A stretch of DNA of 64,000 nt from Planctomycetota bacterium (GCA_022574595.1 JACZRS010000014.1:1-64000); one strand, 5' to 3'; numbered from the stretch's first letter, positions 1 through 7,881 are shown. A program made the numbers and translations. Notes: generated by a model not told the origin, from the sequence alone.

Positions 1-378
1 ACTGCAGTATCAAAGTCTGCTGACAGCCAAAGGGATATTGAAGCAATTTCATCCCTCATCCAAGCTTATGCCCAAGGCGGGCGCAAAGGCGATGCGGCGA
101 TCATGAAACCCGCATTTCGCGAAGACGCCACGATACACGGGTACCTGGGTGGCGGTCTGCTGGCTGGACCAATCCATATTCTGTTCGACTGGGTTGCTGA
201 AAACCCGCCGGCCTCGGATCTGGAAGCCAAAATCGTCAACATTGATCTCGCTAACACCGTCGCCACCGCGCGGGTTGAGATCATCGGCTGGCTTGGCCAC
301 AGTTTCACAGATCAATTCACGCTGTTGAAGGAAAACGGCTCATGGAAAATCATATCCAAAGTGTTTCACACCCATTAA
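1..378 (+). CDS. NTF2-like / putative lumazine-binding family protein (5' end missing)
   Basis: The reading frame is open from the first base of the window, so the start lies upstream. About 125 residues are visible, ending in WKIISKVFHTH before TAA. The pattern AISSLIQAYAQGG, FREDATIHGYL and a C-terminal W-K-I-I-S strand is that of the SnoaL/NTF2-fold 'putative lumazine-binding' family, small cone-shaped alpha+beta domains that usually bind a small ligand or act as an accessory subunit. No catalytic residues can be assigned. It lies 50 bp upstream of a short-chain dehydrogenase on the same strand and may share its transcript. Family assignment is from sequence pattern; the substrate is unknown. 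Confidence 0.7.
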   Translation, partial: TAVSKSADSQRDIEAISSLIQAYAQGGRKGDAAIMKPAFREDATIHGYLGGGLLAGPIHILFDWVAENPPASDLEAKIVNIDLANTVATARVEIIGWLGHSFTDQFTLLKENGSWKIISKVFHTH

Positions 379-428
379 TTTAATGTGAAAGCATTACGAA
401 TCAAACCAAAAACAAATGGAGACCCATA

Positions 429-1310
429 ATGGTTAAGAACATACTCATCACAGGCGCATCGACTGGCTTCGGCCGCGACACTGCCGAAACACTAGCCCGC
501 TATGGCCATAAAGTGTTTGCCTCAATGCGCGATCCCAAGGGCAAAAACCGTTTGCATGCAGAAGCACTGCGAGGTCAGGACATCGAAGTTGTTGAACTGG
601 ATGTCACCGACACCCAATCCGTCGATGCGGCCGTCGCAGCAGTTATCGCTAAGGCAGGTCGCATAGATGTCCTGATTAACAATGCTGGCGTCTTGGCGGC
701 CGGCGTGTCGGAAGCGTTCGCGCCCGAGCAGGCTACGGCGTTGTTTGACGTCAACGTCATCGGCCTACTTCGGGTGACGCGCGCTATATTGCCGGGCCTT
801 CGTCACCACAATGACGGCCTGATCATCAACGTCGGGTCGATCCTGGGTCGCGTCACCTTCCCCTTCTTCGGAATTTATGGTGCGAGCAAATTCGCCGTCG
901 AGGCACTGACTGACAGCTTCCGTTACGAAGTCTCACAGCTTGGAATAGATGTAACTCTTGTGCAACCCAGCGCCTATCCCACGCAGTTGTTTGCTAGCGC
1001 TACCCAGCCAACCGACACAGGGCGAGTGGCGGAGTATGGCTCATTGGGCGAGATCCCCGAAGCTATGTTCCAACAATTCGACTCCATGTTGTCAGCACCT
1101 GGCGCACCGGATCCTCACGATATTGCCGAAGCGATCGCCCATTTGATTGACACCCCCAAAGGCGATCGACCTGCACGCACCGTAGTAGGCGCTAGCTTTG
1201 GCGCTGATTCACTGAACGATGCGACTGCGCCGATTCAGGCCAGCGCGGTAGAAGCATTTGGTCTCGGACATCTTGCGACGGTGACAAGAGCGCGTAAGAA
1301 GTGCGCTTGA
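429..1310 (+). CDS. SDR family NAD(P)-dependent oxidoreductase
   Basis: A 293-residue classical short-chain dehydrogenase. The nucleotide-binding motif is TGASTGFG near residues 8-15. The structural NNAG is near residue 87. The catalytic set is a serine in VGSILGR and the Y-x-x-x-K of YGASK near residues 155-159. The R in SMRD after the second strand suggests NADP(H) preference (inference). Length fits the slightly long 'classical' subfamily. GGAG sits 7 nt before ATG and supports the start. It follows the NTF2-like gene by 50 bp. The substrate cannot be read from sequence. No terminator is obvious immediately downstream. Confidence 0.9.
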   Translation: MVKNILITGASTGFGRDTAETLARYGHKVFASMRDPKGKNRLHAEALRGQDIEVVELDVTDTQSVDAAVAAVIAKAGRIDVLINNAGVLAAGVSEAFAPEQATALFDVNVIGLLRVTRAILPGLRHHNDGLIINVGSILGRVTFPFFGIYGASKFAVEALTDSFRYEVSQLGIDVTLVQPSAYPTQLFASATQPTDTGRVAEYGSLGEIPEAMFQQFDSMLSAPGAPDPHDIAEAIAHLIDTPKGDRPARTVVGASFGADSLNDATAPIQASAVEAFGLGHLATVTRARKKCA

Positions 1311-1722
1311 CTCCGCGCGCGTCGGGTCGGCGACATGCACGGCTCGGCGCGCTCTTTTATAGCTTGACTTGTCCTGAGGCGTTTGGCGTAAACATTCAGC
1401 TGAGAAAATCATGTGGCATTTCTGTAACAACGAAGAATTCCGCCGAGCCGATCTCAGCAATCACGTCTGGTTCCAAAATTAAGCCAAGTTTACCAAACGA
1501 CTCTCTGGGCGCTTTATTTCGGCAATCCGGTAAGCCGCTAGTCCACATTCCCGCGACATAGTGCCCCCTTCTCGGACGTAGCCTTTGATGCGCTAAACGT
1601 CGTAAGCAACTAGATGCATCCTTATATATAGATGCCGACAATCGAATTCAACGTAATTGCATCCTTTTCTTGCCTATGCTCATCGGAATTTGCCTACCCA
1701 ACTATAATGAGATTTGAAAAAA
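1311..1722. other. Intergenic stretch without recognised gene
   Basis: No open frame here has a ribosome-binding site or a recognisable protein pattern on either strand. The sequence is AT-rich towards its right end, where it runs into a strong hairpin. Confidence 0.5.
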
Positions 1723-1750
1723 CGTGCATCATCAGAATTGATGATGCACG
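1723..1750 (-). terminator. Strong hairpin, probable bidirectional terminator
   Basis: A perfect 12-bp stem (CGTGCATCATCA / TGATGATGCACG) closes a GAAT loop. An A6 run lies on the left, giving a U6 tail when read on the minus strand. CTTAGTTTTT on the right gives a weaker tail on the plus strand. The minus-strand reading fits termination after the membrane-protein gene and dockerin remnant to its right. Confidence 0.75.
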
Positions 1751-1808
1751 CTTAGTTTTTCCTGTAATAGGTACAGGAGAAAGAAATCAATAGCGATTCA
1801 ATTCGAGA

Positions 1809-1880
1809 TCATGGGCACGGCCCCCAGTTGGCGAAGAGGATTAGTAGATCGAGGACGCCGACAGTGCTGTTTTTGGTGTC
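1809..1880 (-). pseudogene. Orphan GC-type dockerin C-terminal fragment
   Basis: The minus strand reads ...STVGVLDLLILFANWGPCP followed by TGA. This is the exact C-terminal half-repeat found at the ends of the dockerin proteins near 4.1, 39.2 and 42.5 kb. No start codon and no upstream body exist. The frame runs back only into the 3' end of the neighbouring membrane-protein gene, which uses another frame. The stop codon is still in place, so this looks like the tail left after the rest of a dockerin gene was deleted or replaced. Confidence 0.75.
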
Positions 1881-1885
1881 GCCGC

Positions 1886-2434
1886 TCAGTGGGGCTCGTG
1901 CTTTAACCGTTCCGTCTCGTCTTCGATCTCGTCCTCAATCAACGCGAGCCAGGTTGGAGCCGCCACGAGGATTATGTAGCAGAAAATCAGGAGTGTGCCA
2001 AAGCCGAACCATTGCCAACCGAACGCGATCGCGGCCAACACCAGTGCCACCACACCGCTGCCGACCACAATCTTCAACACGGTCTTGATTTCGCGAACGA
2101 CGATCGACGGGGGGATTTCGTCGCGGTGTGACTCATCGTGCGACTCCGCCGACGCCTGCGGTTGTAGAAGCTCGGTGTTTGATTGCGAACCCCGTGTGGT
2201 CCGTGCTTCGACCTCGTTGGCGACGAAAAGTAGGCAAATGGAAGCGATAAACGCGAGCGCGGGGATGATCGCCAAAAACCAGAAGACAACCATGGTCGCC
2301 ACCATCGCCGCCCCTGAGCCGATCGCAACCCATCGAAGAACGAGTTGCCCCTCCCTTGCCGCGAAGTGGATTAGTGATTCTGCATGCGCGCCACTGTGCA
2401 GCAGTTCCGAGGGCGTTTCCGGGGGTGAGTCCAT
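1886..2434 (-). CDS. Hypothetical multi-pass membrane protein
   Basis: 182 residues, unrecognised. Hydrophobic stretches near residues 33-72 and 118-160 suggest two pairs of transmembrane helices separated by a polar linker of about 45 residues rich in S, Q, E and H. The N- and C-termini are charged (C-terminus IEDEIEDETERLKHEPH). AAGGAG lies 8 nt before ATG, a strong start. A dockerin remnant and a hairpin terminator follow it. No domain or function is assigned. Confidence 0.7.
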   Translation of the reverse strand: MDSPPETPSELLHSGAHAESLIHFAAREGQLVLRWVAIGSGAAMVATMVVFWFLAIIPALAFIASICLLFVANEVEARTTRGSQSNTELLQPQASAESHDESHRDEIPPSIVVREIKTVLKIVVGSGVVALVLAAIAFGWQWFGFGTLLIFCYIILVAAPTWLALIEDEIEDETERLKHEPH

Positions 2435-2850
2435 TTCAGCTACTCCTTACTTATGCTTGGGCACGGCGTGTTCTTGATCCTCATCGCTCCTTACCGCTTC
2501 GCCTCCTGCCGGATTCATTCTCGCATTGCCGCGCTGGTACAGCAGTACGGCAAAGGATTATAGTTGTTTCAATGGCGCAGTCCACCTTTCGGGTTCGTGA
2601 ATTGCTTCACGAAGCCGTCGAATTGCCACCAGCTCTGGCAAGTAGGATTTTGACAGATAACAAGAGTAAGTGCAAGGGTATAAGGGGTGAATCCCGCCTC
2701 AAGTACCTAATAGTACATATTTGTAATTTTTCTTATCCCCCGCAAAGGGGCTTTTCTGCGTAAAGCAAACACGCCGAGTGATTCGACGGGCTTGTCCGGC
2801 TGTGGAAACCCATTGAGGGATCATAATCTTATCAATCTTCCATACAACAT
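2435..2850. other. Intergenic; contains a possible kinase-like N-terminal scrap
   Basis: On the plus strand, an ATG at 2572 opens a frame to 2763. Its first residues (RVRELLHEAVELPP) resemble the N-terminal segment common in planctomycete Ser/Thr kinases. The rest is degenerate and no ribosome-binding site is well placed. A small CCCC-GCAAA-GGGG hairpin followed by CTTTTC lies near 2736-2755. Otherwise nothing recognisable. Confidence 0.3.
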
Positions 2851-2967
2851 CTACCGGTGAGGAAAAGCTGGGAATTGGATTGCATCAGCAGTGCCACATG
2901 TAGCGCAGTGGACATTACAGACTTTGCAAATGGCATCGAGGATTTCGCAGGTGTAGGTGTTGGGCAT
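2851..2967 (-). CDS. Small Cys-rich protein coupled to the upstream gene
   Basis: A 38-residue frame beginning MPNTYTCEILDAICKVC and containing the doublet CKVCNVHCATCG, two CxxC pairs typical of a small zinc knuckle. Its ATG overlaps the TGA of the upstream minus-strand membrane-protein gene (TGATG), the arrangement expected for translational coupling. It is not a known family to me and is short enough to be chance; the Cys spacing and the overlap are the only support. Confidence 0.35.
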   Translation of the reverse strand: MPNTYTCEILDAICKVCNVHCATCGTADAIQFPAFPHR

Positions 2968-3518
2968 CAGGATTCTCCAGCCCTGCAGCTACTTGTCAGC
3001 CACCTGAAGGCGGCTGGGCTAAGGATTAGCAGCCACAGCACGGTGGCATAGAAGGCGGTATTGACGATGAAACCAGGCCAGCGCGGCATATAGGGTACGA
3101 TTCGTAAGGGTGACCCTATTACCCACCCACCCTTATTCTCGGCTTGTGCGTCTCCCGCCTCTAGCCAAGTTAGGGAGACTGATGCTACCGAGCGCATCGG
3201 CAATCCGACTTCGTATAGCGTAACATACTTCGGCTCCACACCGCTCGACGTTGTTGAGGGGTCGGGAGCCGGTGCATGGATCGTTAGTGACGACCTTCCG
3301 TACACCCGCCTGAGCGTTCCGCCGCCGGGCAGTTCGGGCCAGCCCGCCCGTGCATGACGCTGCCATAATGAGGCCACGCCTGAAGGCTCAATCTCCAGCA
3401 CGTGATTGGAGAGCAATGGAACCGGCCCTGTCCTCAAAGCGATCCCCCACGCCACTGCAACATTAACTATCACGCCGAGCAAGAGGAACAATGCAAGTTT
3501 GAACAGGCGGCGTTTCAC
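2967..3518 (-). CDS. Hypothetical two-TM membrane protein
   Basis: 183 residues from a GTG start. An N-terminal hydrophobic helix (LFKLALFLLLGVIVNVAVAW) is followed by about 115 extracytoplasmic residues. A C-terminal helix (ATVLWLLILSPAAF) ends in a short basic tail. The layout is common in planctomycete proteins of unknown role. No clear Shine-Dalgarno sequence precedes the GTG. The stop overlaps the start of a tiny Cys-rich frame. No function assigned. Confidence 0.65.
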   Translation of the reverse strand: MKRRLFKLALFLLLGVIVNVAVAWGIALRTGPVPLLSNHVLEIEPSGVASLWQRHARAGWPELPGGGTLRRVYGRSSLTIHAPAPDPSTTSSGVEPKYVTLYEVGLPMRSVASVSLTWLEAGDAQAENKGGWVIGSPLRIVPYMPRWPGFIVNTAFYATVLWLLILSPAAFRWLTSSCRAGES

Positions 3519-3565
3519 GAGAGTATTCTAAGCTAAGTTTCGCATAGCAAGCCTCTACCACTCAC

Positions 3566-3700
3566 AGCATCCATTCTTGCGCGAAAAAGTCCGGCCTAGC
3601 TCGCATTTTCTGGTGTCCAACCAATTAAACGACTCAGAGGCCATCTAAGCATGTCAAATTACTAAAAGGGTAGCTAGGTGGCTCGGCATATTGACAGTAT
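3566..3700. repeat. Imperfect ~135-bp direct repeat, copy A
   Basis: Matches 4005-4138 in the same orientation. Shared blocks include AGCATCCATTC, CAATTAAACGAC, AGAGGCCATCTAAGCAT and TAGCTAGGTG. The copies lie 439 bp apart and flank the small zinc-ribbon gene at 3710-3940. Confidence 0.8.
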
Positions 3701-3709
3701 CGCGCGGGC

Positions 3710-3940
3710 TTATGCACCTAAAAGGCGTTCGTCTCTCCACACCGTTAAACCACAGAAACGACAACTCCACTCCTCCTTCTTCCGCCGAGGGGGGCCTCCT
3801 TTGGTTTTCCCTGTTTTCCGCAATGCCCAATACTTGCGACATTCAGGACAGTGGTAATACCGGAATGTTTCTGCAATCGCAGCTGTGACTGCAGCCGTGA
3901 CGACGATAATCAACGCAATGATGAGGGCAGCTTCAAGCAT
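3710..3940 (-). CDS. Small membrane-anchored zinc-ribbon protein
   Basis: Taking the internal ATG at 3940 gives a 76-residue protein beginning MLEAALIIALIIVV: one N-terminal transmembrane helix, then HCPECRKYW and, 27 residues on, WSCRFCGL. The paired CxxC motifs predict a zinc ribbon on the cytoplasmic side. A longer frame starts at 4063 but runs through the duplicated non-coding segment, so the shorter start is preferred. The segment between the two CxxC pairs is very basic. The gene sits exactly between the two direct repeats. No specific family recognised. Confidence 0.55.
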   Translation of the reverse strand: MLEAALIIALIIVVTAAVTAAIAETFRYYHCPECRKYWALRKTGKTKGGPPRRKKEEWSCRFCGLTVWRDERLLGA

Positions 3941-4004
3941 CCTTGTGCGAGTATACCTCACATTGCTATCCAACCAGCTGCCCAGCGCTGGAACAACCAC
4001 CACT

Positions 4005-4138
4005 AGCATCCATTCCTGTCCGAAAAACAAGGGCGTAGCTCGCAATTTCTGACGACCAGCCAATTAAACGACCCAGAGGCCATCTAAGCATTGCAAATCG
4101 CAAAATGTGTAGCTAGGTGCATGGTTTCGTGGCAGTAT
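4005..4138. repeat. Imperfect ~135-bp direct repeat, copy B
   Basis: Partner of 3566-3700, same orientation, ending 7 bp before the stop of the FG-GAP dockerin gene. Its first 14 bases (AGCATCCATTCCTG) recur at 7505, where they run into an unrelated hairpin. Confidence 0.8.
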
Positions 4139-4144
4139 GTCCTA

Positions 4145-5527
4145 CTACGGACACGGCCCCCAGTTGGCGAAGAGGATGAGCAGATCACTCGTACCGACGG
4201 AACCACTGCCATCGAGGTCGGCTGGTCCATCGGTTCCCCATTGAGCAAATAGTTCAAGTATATCACTTGTGCCGACAGAGCCAGTACCGTCAAGATCCCA
4301 TGGGCACTTTGCGGGGGCAGCAGCATCAAAGAGGTAGGCCGAGCCTGAGGCGTCGCCGTTATCGTCGTCAAACCATGCCCCGACGATGGCGGTCGTGCCA
4401 CTGATCGCGACGGACATGCCGAACCTGTCGTCCTCCGCGCCGTCGTTGGGCACGAGCTTGGCGATTTGCTGGCCCGTCGTGGTATCGAAGAGGTAGGCCG
4501 AGCCGGAGTCGGTGCCGTTGTCGTCGTCAAGGAGTGCCCCAACGATGGCGGTGGCGCCACTGATCGCGGCGCGGCTGCCGAACCGGTCCTCCGCCGCGCC
4601 GTCTTTGGGCAGCAGCTTGACGATTTGATCGCCCGTGTCGGTGTCGAAGAGGTAGGCGGAGCCGGAGTCGGTGCCGTTGTCGTCGTCACTCCCGGCTCCA
4701 ACGATGGCGGTGGCGCCGCTGATCCCGACGAAGAAGCCGAACTGGTCGTCCGCCGCGCCGTCGTTGGCCAGGAGCTTGAAGAGCTGCCGGCCGGTGGTGG
4801 TGTCGAAGAGGTAGGCGGAGCCGGAGTCCGTGCCGTTGTCATCGTCAAAACATGCCGCAACGATGGCGGTGGCGCCACTGATCGCGACGGAGGCGCCGAA
4901 GTCGTCGTCCGCCGCGCCGTCGTCGGCCAGGAGCTTGGCGATCTCGACTGGGTTCATCGGGTTGCTCACGTCGAAGAGGTAGGCAGAGCCGGAGTTGGTG
5001 CCGTTATCGTCGTCTTGGAAGGCTCCAACGATGACGGTAGCGCCGCTGATCGCGACGGAGAAACCGAACCAGTCGCCCGCCGCTCCGTCCTTGGCCAGGA
5101 GCTTGAAGAGCTGCTGGCCCGTGGTGGTGTCGAAAAGGTAGGCCGAGCCTGAGGCGTCGCCGTTGTCGTCGTCGGTAAATGCCCCAACGATGGCGGTGGT
5201 GCCGCTGATCGCAACGGAGATGCCGAAGAAGTCGAATTCCGCTCCGTCGTCGGGCAGGAGCTTGGTGATCTGCCGACCAGTGGTGGTGTCAAAGAGGTAG
5301 GCGGAGCCGGACAAGCTACCGTTGTCGTCGTCCCACGCTGCCCCAACGATGGCGGTGGGGCCGCTGATCGCGACGGTGTAGCCGAATAAGTCGCTCGCCG
5401 CGCCATCATCGGCAAGGAGCTTGGCCAGTTGATCGCCGAGGTCAGCGTAGGCGGGTGTTGTCCCGCCGATGACGAAGAAACTCATCGCAGCGACCGCAGG
5501 GATTGTAAAGCTCGATTTAATCCACAT
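4145..5527 (-). CDS. Secreted FG-GAP repeat protein with GC-type dockerin
   Basis: 460 residues. A signal peptide (SFTIPAVAAMSFFVIGG, cleavage near AYA-DL) is followed by seven or so repeats of about 50 residues, each with L-A/P-x-DGA, FG-x-x-V-A-I-SG, A-I-V-GA and DDDNG...GSAYLFD. These are FG-GAP-type blades that would close into a beta-propeller. The C-terminus carries two dockerin half-repeats (DLDGTGSVGTSDILELFAQW and DLDGSGSVGTSDLLILFANW, then GPCP). Exported and probably surface-attached through the dockerin; partner unknown. Promoter, leader and signal peptide are nearly the same as those of the beta-helix gene at 39.2 kb. High repeat identity makes the antisense frames look open. Confidence 0.88.
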   Translation of the reverse strand: MWIKSSFTIPAVAAMSFFVIGGTTPAYADLGDQLAKLLADDGAASDLFGYTVAISGPTAIVGAAWDDDNGSLSGSAYLFDTTTGRQITKLLPDDGAEFDFFGISVAISGTTAIVGAFTDDDNGDASGSAYLFDTTTGQQLFKLLAKDGAAGDWFGFSVAISGATVIVGAFQDDDNGTNSGSAYLFDVSNPMNPVEIAKLLADDGAADDDFGASVAISGATAIVAACFDDDNGTDSGSAYLFDTTTGRQLFKLLANDGAADDQFGFFVGISGATAIVGAGSDDDNGTDSGSAYLFDTDTGDQIVKLLPKDGAAEDRFGSRAAISGATAIVGALLDDDNGTDSGSAYLFDTTTGQQIAKLVPNDGAEDDRFGMSVAISGTTAIVGAWFDDDNGDASGSAYLFDAAAPAKCPWDLDGTGSVGTSDILELFAQWGTDGPADLDGSGSVGTSDLLILFANWGPCP

Positions 5528-5530
5528 AGC

Positions 5531-5650
5531 TTAACCTCCATCAAGGTAGTAGCCGCACAGTAGTGCCTGCCGTCCATGGCAGCCCCCGGAGACAGGTGCC
5601 CCCATGCAACCGAACGGGGCAAGTATACCACAGGCAGGCGGAATCCAACC
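5531..5650 (-). promoter_or_regulatory. Promoter and conserved leader of FG-GAP gene
   Basis: On the minus strand TTGGAT, a 15-bp spacer and TATACT (plus positions 5643-5648 and 5622-5627) are followed by a leader containing GTTGCATGGGGGCACC, TGTCTCCGGGGGCTGCCAT and then TGGAGG before ATG. The same order and spacing occur at 40755-40896, and the leader core recurs at 7388-7422. The shared core probably starts near the mRNA 5' end. Confidence 0.65.
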
Positions 5651-5927
5651 TGCAATTGTGAGATACCAGCGTCGATTGGCCAATACCAGCGTTCTCGCAT
5701 GCTTGAGGATGTGCAATGTCTGAGAAATACGAGAGACCCGCAGCGGCCAGAGTGTATATTCGGCGCATCACTACGCCCCCCGTTTGGCCATGCTGAGTTC
5801 GCCCAGCACACACATCCGCTCGTATCTACCTGCCGCAATGCGGGCGATTTTCTTATTCGACTTCGCGGGGCGTAGGCCACAACACCGCAAACCCGATGAG
5901 TTCTGTGCCGAACCTCATACGCTTGTA
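5651..5927. other. Intergenic region without recognised gene
   Basis: No convincing coding frame on either strand. It lies between the FG-GAP gene promoter and an orphan dockerin tail. Confidence 0.45.
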
Positions 5928-5990
5928 CTACGGACACGGCCCCCAGTTGGCGAAGAGGATGAGAAGGTCAGAGACGCAGTTGGACATGCC
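5928..5990 (-). pseudogene. Second orphan GC-type dockerin tail
   Basis: Reads CVSDLLILFANWGPCP then TAG on the minus strand. At least 30 consecutive bases match the tail of the dockerin gene at 42.5 kb. The frame is closed by a stop about 10 codons upstream, so no gene body remains. It lies downstream of the Kelch gene on the same strand. Confidence 0.75.
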
Positions 5991-6023
5991 GCTTTACTCG
6001 ACCAACAACATGTCAATTATCTC

Positions 6024-6172
6024 CTAAGCCATTGCTGTGAGCGCCTTTGCATCCCCTTCGGATATCTGGTTTCCGCTCAGAGCCTCGACGTAATTGATAA
6101 ACGCATCGAGGTCGTTGATTGCGACCACGTCGTTGTTCGAATTGCCAGACAGGTAAATTAGTTGGAGCCAGT
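6024..6172 (-). pseudogene. Out-of-frame EF-hand/dockerin-like fragment after Kelch gene
   Basis: Overlapping the last codons of the Kelch gene in another frame is an open stretch reading YLSGNSNNDVVAINDLDAF, then INYVEALSG and ISEGDAKALTAM before TAG. The N-S-N-N-D-V-V...DLDAF pattern resembles a calcium-loop/dockerin-type helix. There is no start codon. It could be the C-terminal domain of the Kelch protein separated by a frameshift, or a leftover of another gene. Resemblance is by eye only. Confidence 0.35.
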
Positions 6173-7270
6173 CGTTATTTTCAATATCCAGTTTTTGTGG
6201 TCTGGAAAACCACCAGTGATGAGGTAGGTGTTATGGTCTGAATCATACGCCATACCGAAATGTTCCTTGTATAGAGGGAGTATTGCCGAACTTGCCTGGA
6301 TCCAAACCATGGATCCATAGTCAAAGACCCAGACTTCCAGACTATCAGTAATCTCTGAATTGCCAAAATACGTAGTTGTACCAGCGTTTCGGTTGTAAAC
6401 AAGTCCTGAATGATCGCCTGATGGGGATTGCTCTAAGGATAGTTTGGACCAAGTGTTGGTTCCGTAATCATAAGCCCAAGTGCTAATCTCGGATATGTTG
6501 TGACTTATGGGTCCACAATACAGAATCGTCTTCTGGTGTTGAATGTCATACACCAGATTGACGTGATCCCGAATTGGGGGTGATTGTGGTGGGTTGAGTA
6601 ATCGCCAACGGTTGGTCTTGTGATCATATTCCCAAGTATCACTAAACCCGGCCCCACCACCAGCACGTCTGCCACCGAATAGAAGCATCACCTCATTCTT
6701 CTCATCATAAACTATGTTGTGCATCTGCCGTGCATCTGGAGGGTTTGCCGGGGTTAGCTCTGTCCACGTATTCAGACCGTAGTCGTATTCCCAGAGGTCA
6801 TTGAATGCTTTCGTAAAATCGTCTCCACCAAACAGAAGAATCTTTCCCCGATCAGGATCGTAGACCATGGCGTGAGACGCTCTCCAAGGTGGGCCGGTGG
6901 GAGGTAGCATGTTTGTCCACGTGTCGGCCTTGAAATCGTAAGCCCAAGTTTCACTGACGCCGTCCCAGTTGCCTGCTCGGCCTCCAAAAGCAATGATGCG
7001 CTGGTGAAACGTGTCGTACACAGCGGGGTATTCAACCTTCATAGTCTGATTATTCGCAGGCGACTTTATCCACTCGGCCACAAGTGGCTGGAGTGCGGTT
7101 GGGTTCTGGTACTGACTATCTGAAGTACAGGAAAGTACAAGCAACGATACCAGGCAAAGAGCCAGAGTGCAGCTCACACGTTTGCATATTTCCATTGCGA
7201 GCAATAGCCAAGTTATGACGTAGGAATTTTTTACTAGTTGTTTTGTGTGTTCAAACGTGTTTGATATCAT
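6158..7270 (-). CDS. Kelch-repeat lipoprotein
   Basis: 370 residues. The N-terminal hydrophobic segment ends in a lipobox (LLVLSC, Cys near residue 47), so the product is probably lipid-anchored. Six Kelch-type blades follow, each with R-x-x-H-x-x-V-Y-D, L-F-G-G and T-W-x-Y-D, giving a beta-propeller that would sit outside the membrane. AAAGG is placed 11 nt before the first ATG. A second ATG (MEICKRVSC) gives a more usual signal-peptide length but lacks a ribosome-binding site. Upstream is a copy of the leader element shared with the dockerin genes. The binding partner cannot be inferred. Confidence 0.8.
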   Translation of the reverse strand: MISNTFEHTKQLVKNSYVITWLLLAMEICKRVSCTLALCLVSLLVLSCTSDSQYQNPTALQPLVAEWIKSPANNQTMKVEYPAVYDTFHQRIIAFGGRAGNWDGVSETWAYDFKADTWTNMLPPTGPPWRASHAMVYDPDRGKILLFGGDDFTKAFNDLWEYDYGLNTWTELTPANPPDARQMHNIVYDEKNEVMLLFGGRRAGGGAGFSDTWEYDHKTNRWRLLNPPQSPPIRDHVNLVYDIQHQKTILYCGPISHNISEISTWAYDYGTNTWSKLSLEQSPSGDHSGLVYNRNAGTTTYFGNSEITDSLEVWVFDYGSMVWIQASSAILPLYKEHFGMAYDSDHNTYLITGGFPDHKNWILKITTGSN

Positions 7271-7385
7271 TTGATTTCTGCCTTTATCTTCCGCTACCGC
7301 ATGCTAAACAAGATGTCCGCCGACTGAGGAACGGTTAAAAGTGAGTGAGCATAATTGCAGCGTGCAGTTTTCTCCTGCCGCAGTT

Positions 7386-7440
7386 AATGGCCGCCTCCGG
7401 AGACAGGGTTTCACCCGTGCAACTGCCGCCATACTAACGC
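7386..7440 (-). promoter_or_regulatory. Third copy of conserved leader element
   Basis: The minus strand contains GTTGCACGGGTGAAACCC followed by TGTCTCCGGAGGCGGCCAT, aligning to the leaders at 5531-5650 and 40755-40896. GCAGTT at one end and AACTGC at the other can pair and enclose the element. A TAGTAT box just upstream could be the -10. It lies about 115 bp upstream of the Kelch gene start. Confidence 0.55.
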
Positions 7441-7504
7441 GCCAGGCCTGTTACTGGAAGGTTCTCTATATAAGGAGAGTTTAGTGCTGTTCCTACCACC
7501 TTCT

Positions 7505-7720
7505 AGCATCCATTCCTGTGCGGATGATTGCACAGGCATGATGGCGTAACACCTGTGATTTCCATTTCTATTTTTATAGCCGTTGAGTATTTCTAGGCCC
7601 CCTTCGCTGATTCCCAATTCGTGCCGTGTCATAACGCGCCAGATATTCCCCCCAATTTTTTGACAGCGGTTTATATATGCTAGGCCCCCTTTGTGATGTG
7701 TCATGTAACGCCAAGTGTTA
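7505..7720. repeat. Short hairpin plus two tandem ~87-bp repeat units
   Basis: CTAGGCCCCCTT occurs at 7593 and 7680. Each copy is preceded by a T-rich block and AGC(C/G)G, and each unit starts near a TAAC (after GTGTCA/GGCG). A hairpin CCTGTGC/GCACAGG lies at about 7515-7536. No gene here is convincing; frames that cross the repeats on the minus strand lack ribosome-binding sites. Confidence 0.55.
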
Positions 7721-7881
7721 ACTGTGTGATGACATGGTTAACCGTACTGCGCATACTGTCAAGGCGACCGTTTGGTAAACATCTCGCAGCGATTAGCTCG
7801 ATAGGTTGCGATAAAAAAACTTAAAAACATATGAAAAAGTAGTAGTAAAGCGCTTGCAAAGGCGATAGAAGTGTATAGTAT

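Noticed and set aside
4466-5415. Long open frames on both strands inside the FG-GAP gene
   Set aside because: They are shadows produced by the repetitive GC-rich blades; only the minus-strand frame with signal peptide and dockerin is protein-like.
7411-7704. Minus-strand frame of 97 codons
   Set aside because: It runs over the tandem 87-bp repeats and the leader element, has no ribosome-binding site and no protein-like pattern.
7545-7715. Integron attC sites
   Set aside because: TAAC and GGCG elements occur, but the paired core sites and imperfect stem expected of attC are missing and no integron integrase was seen.
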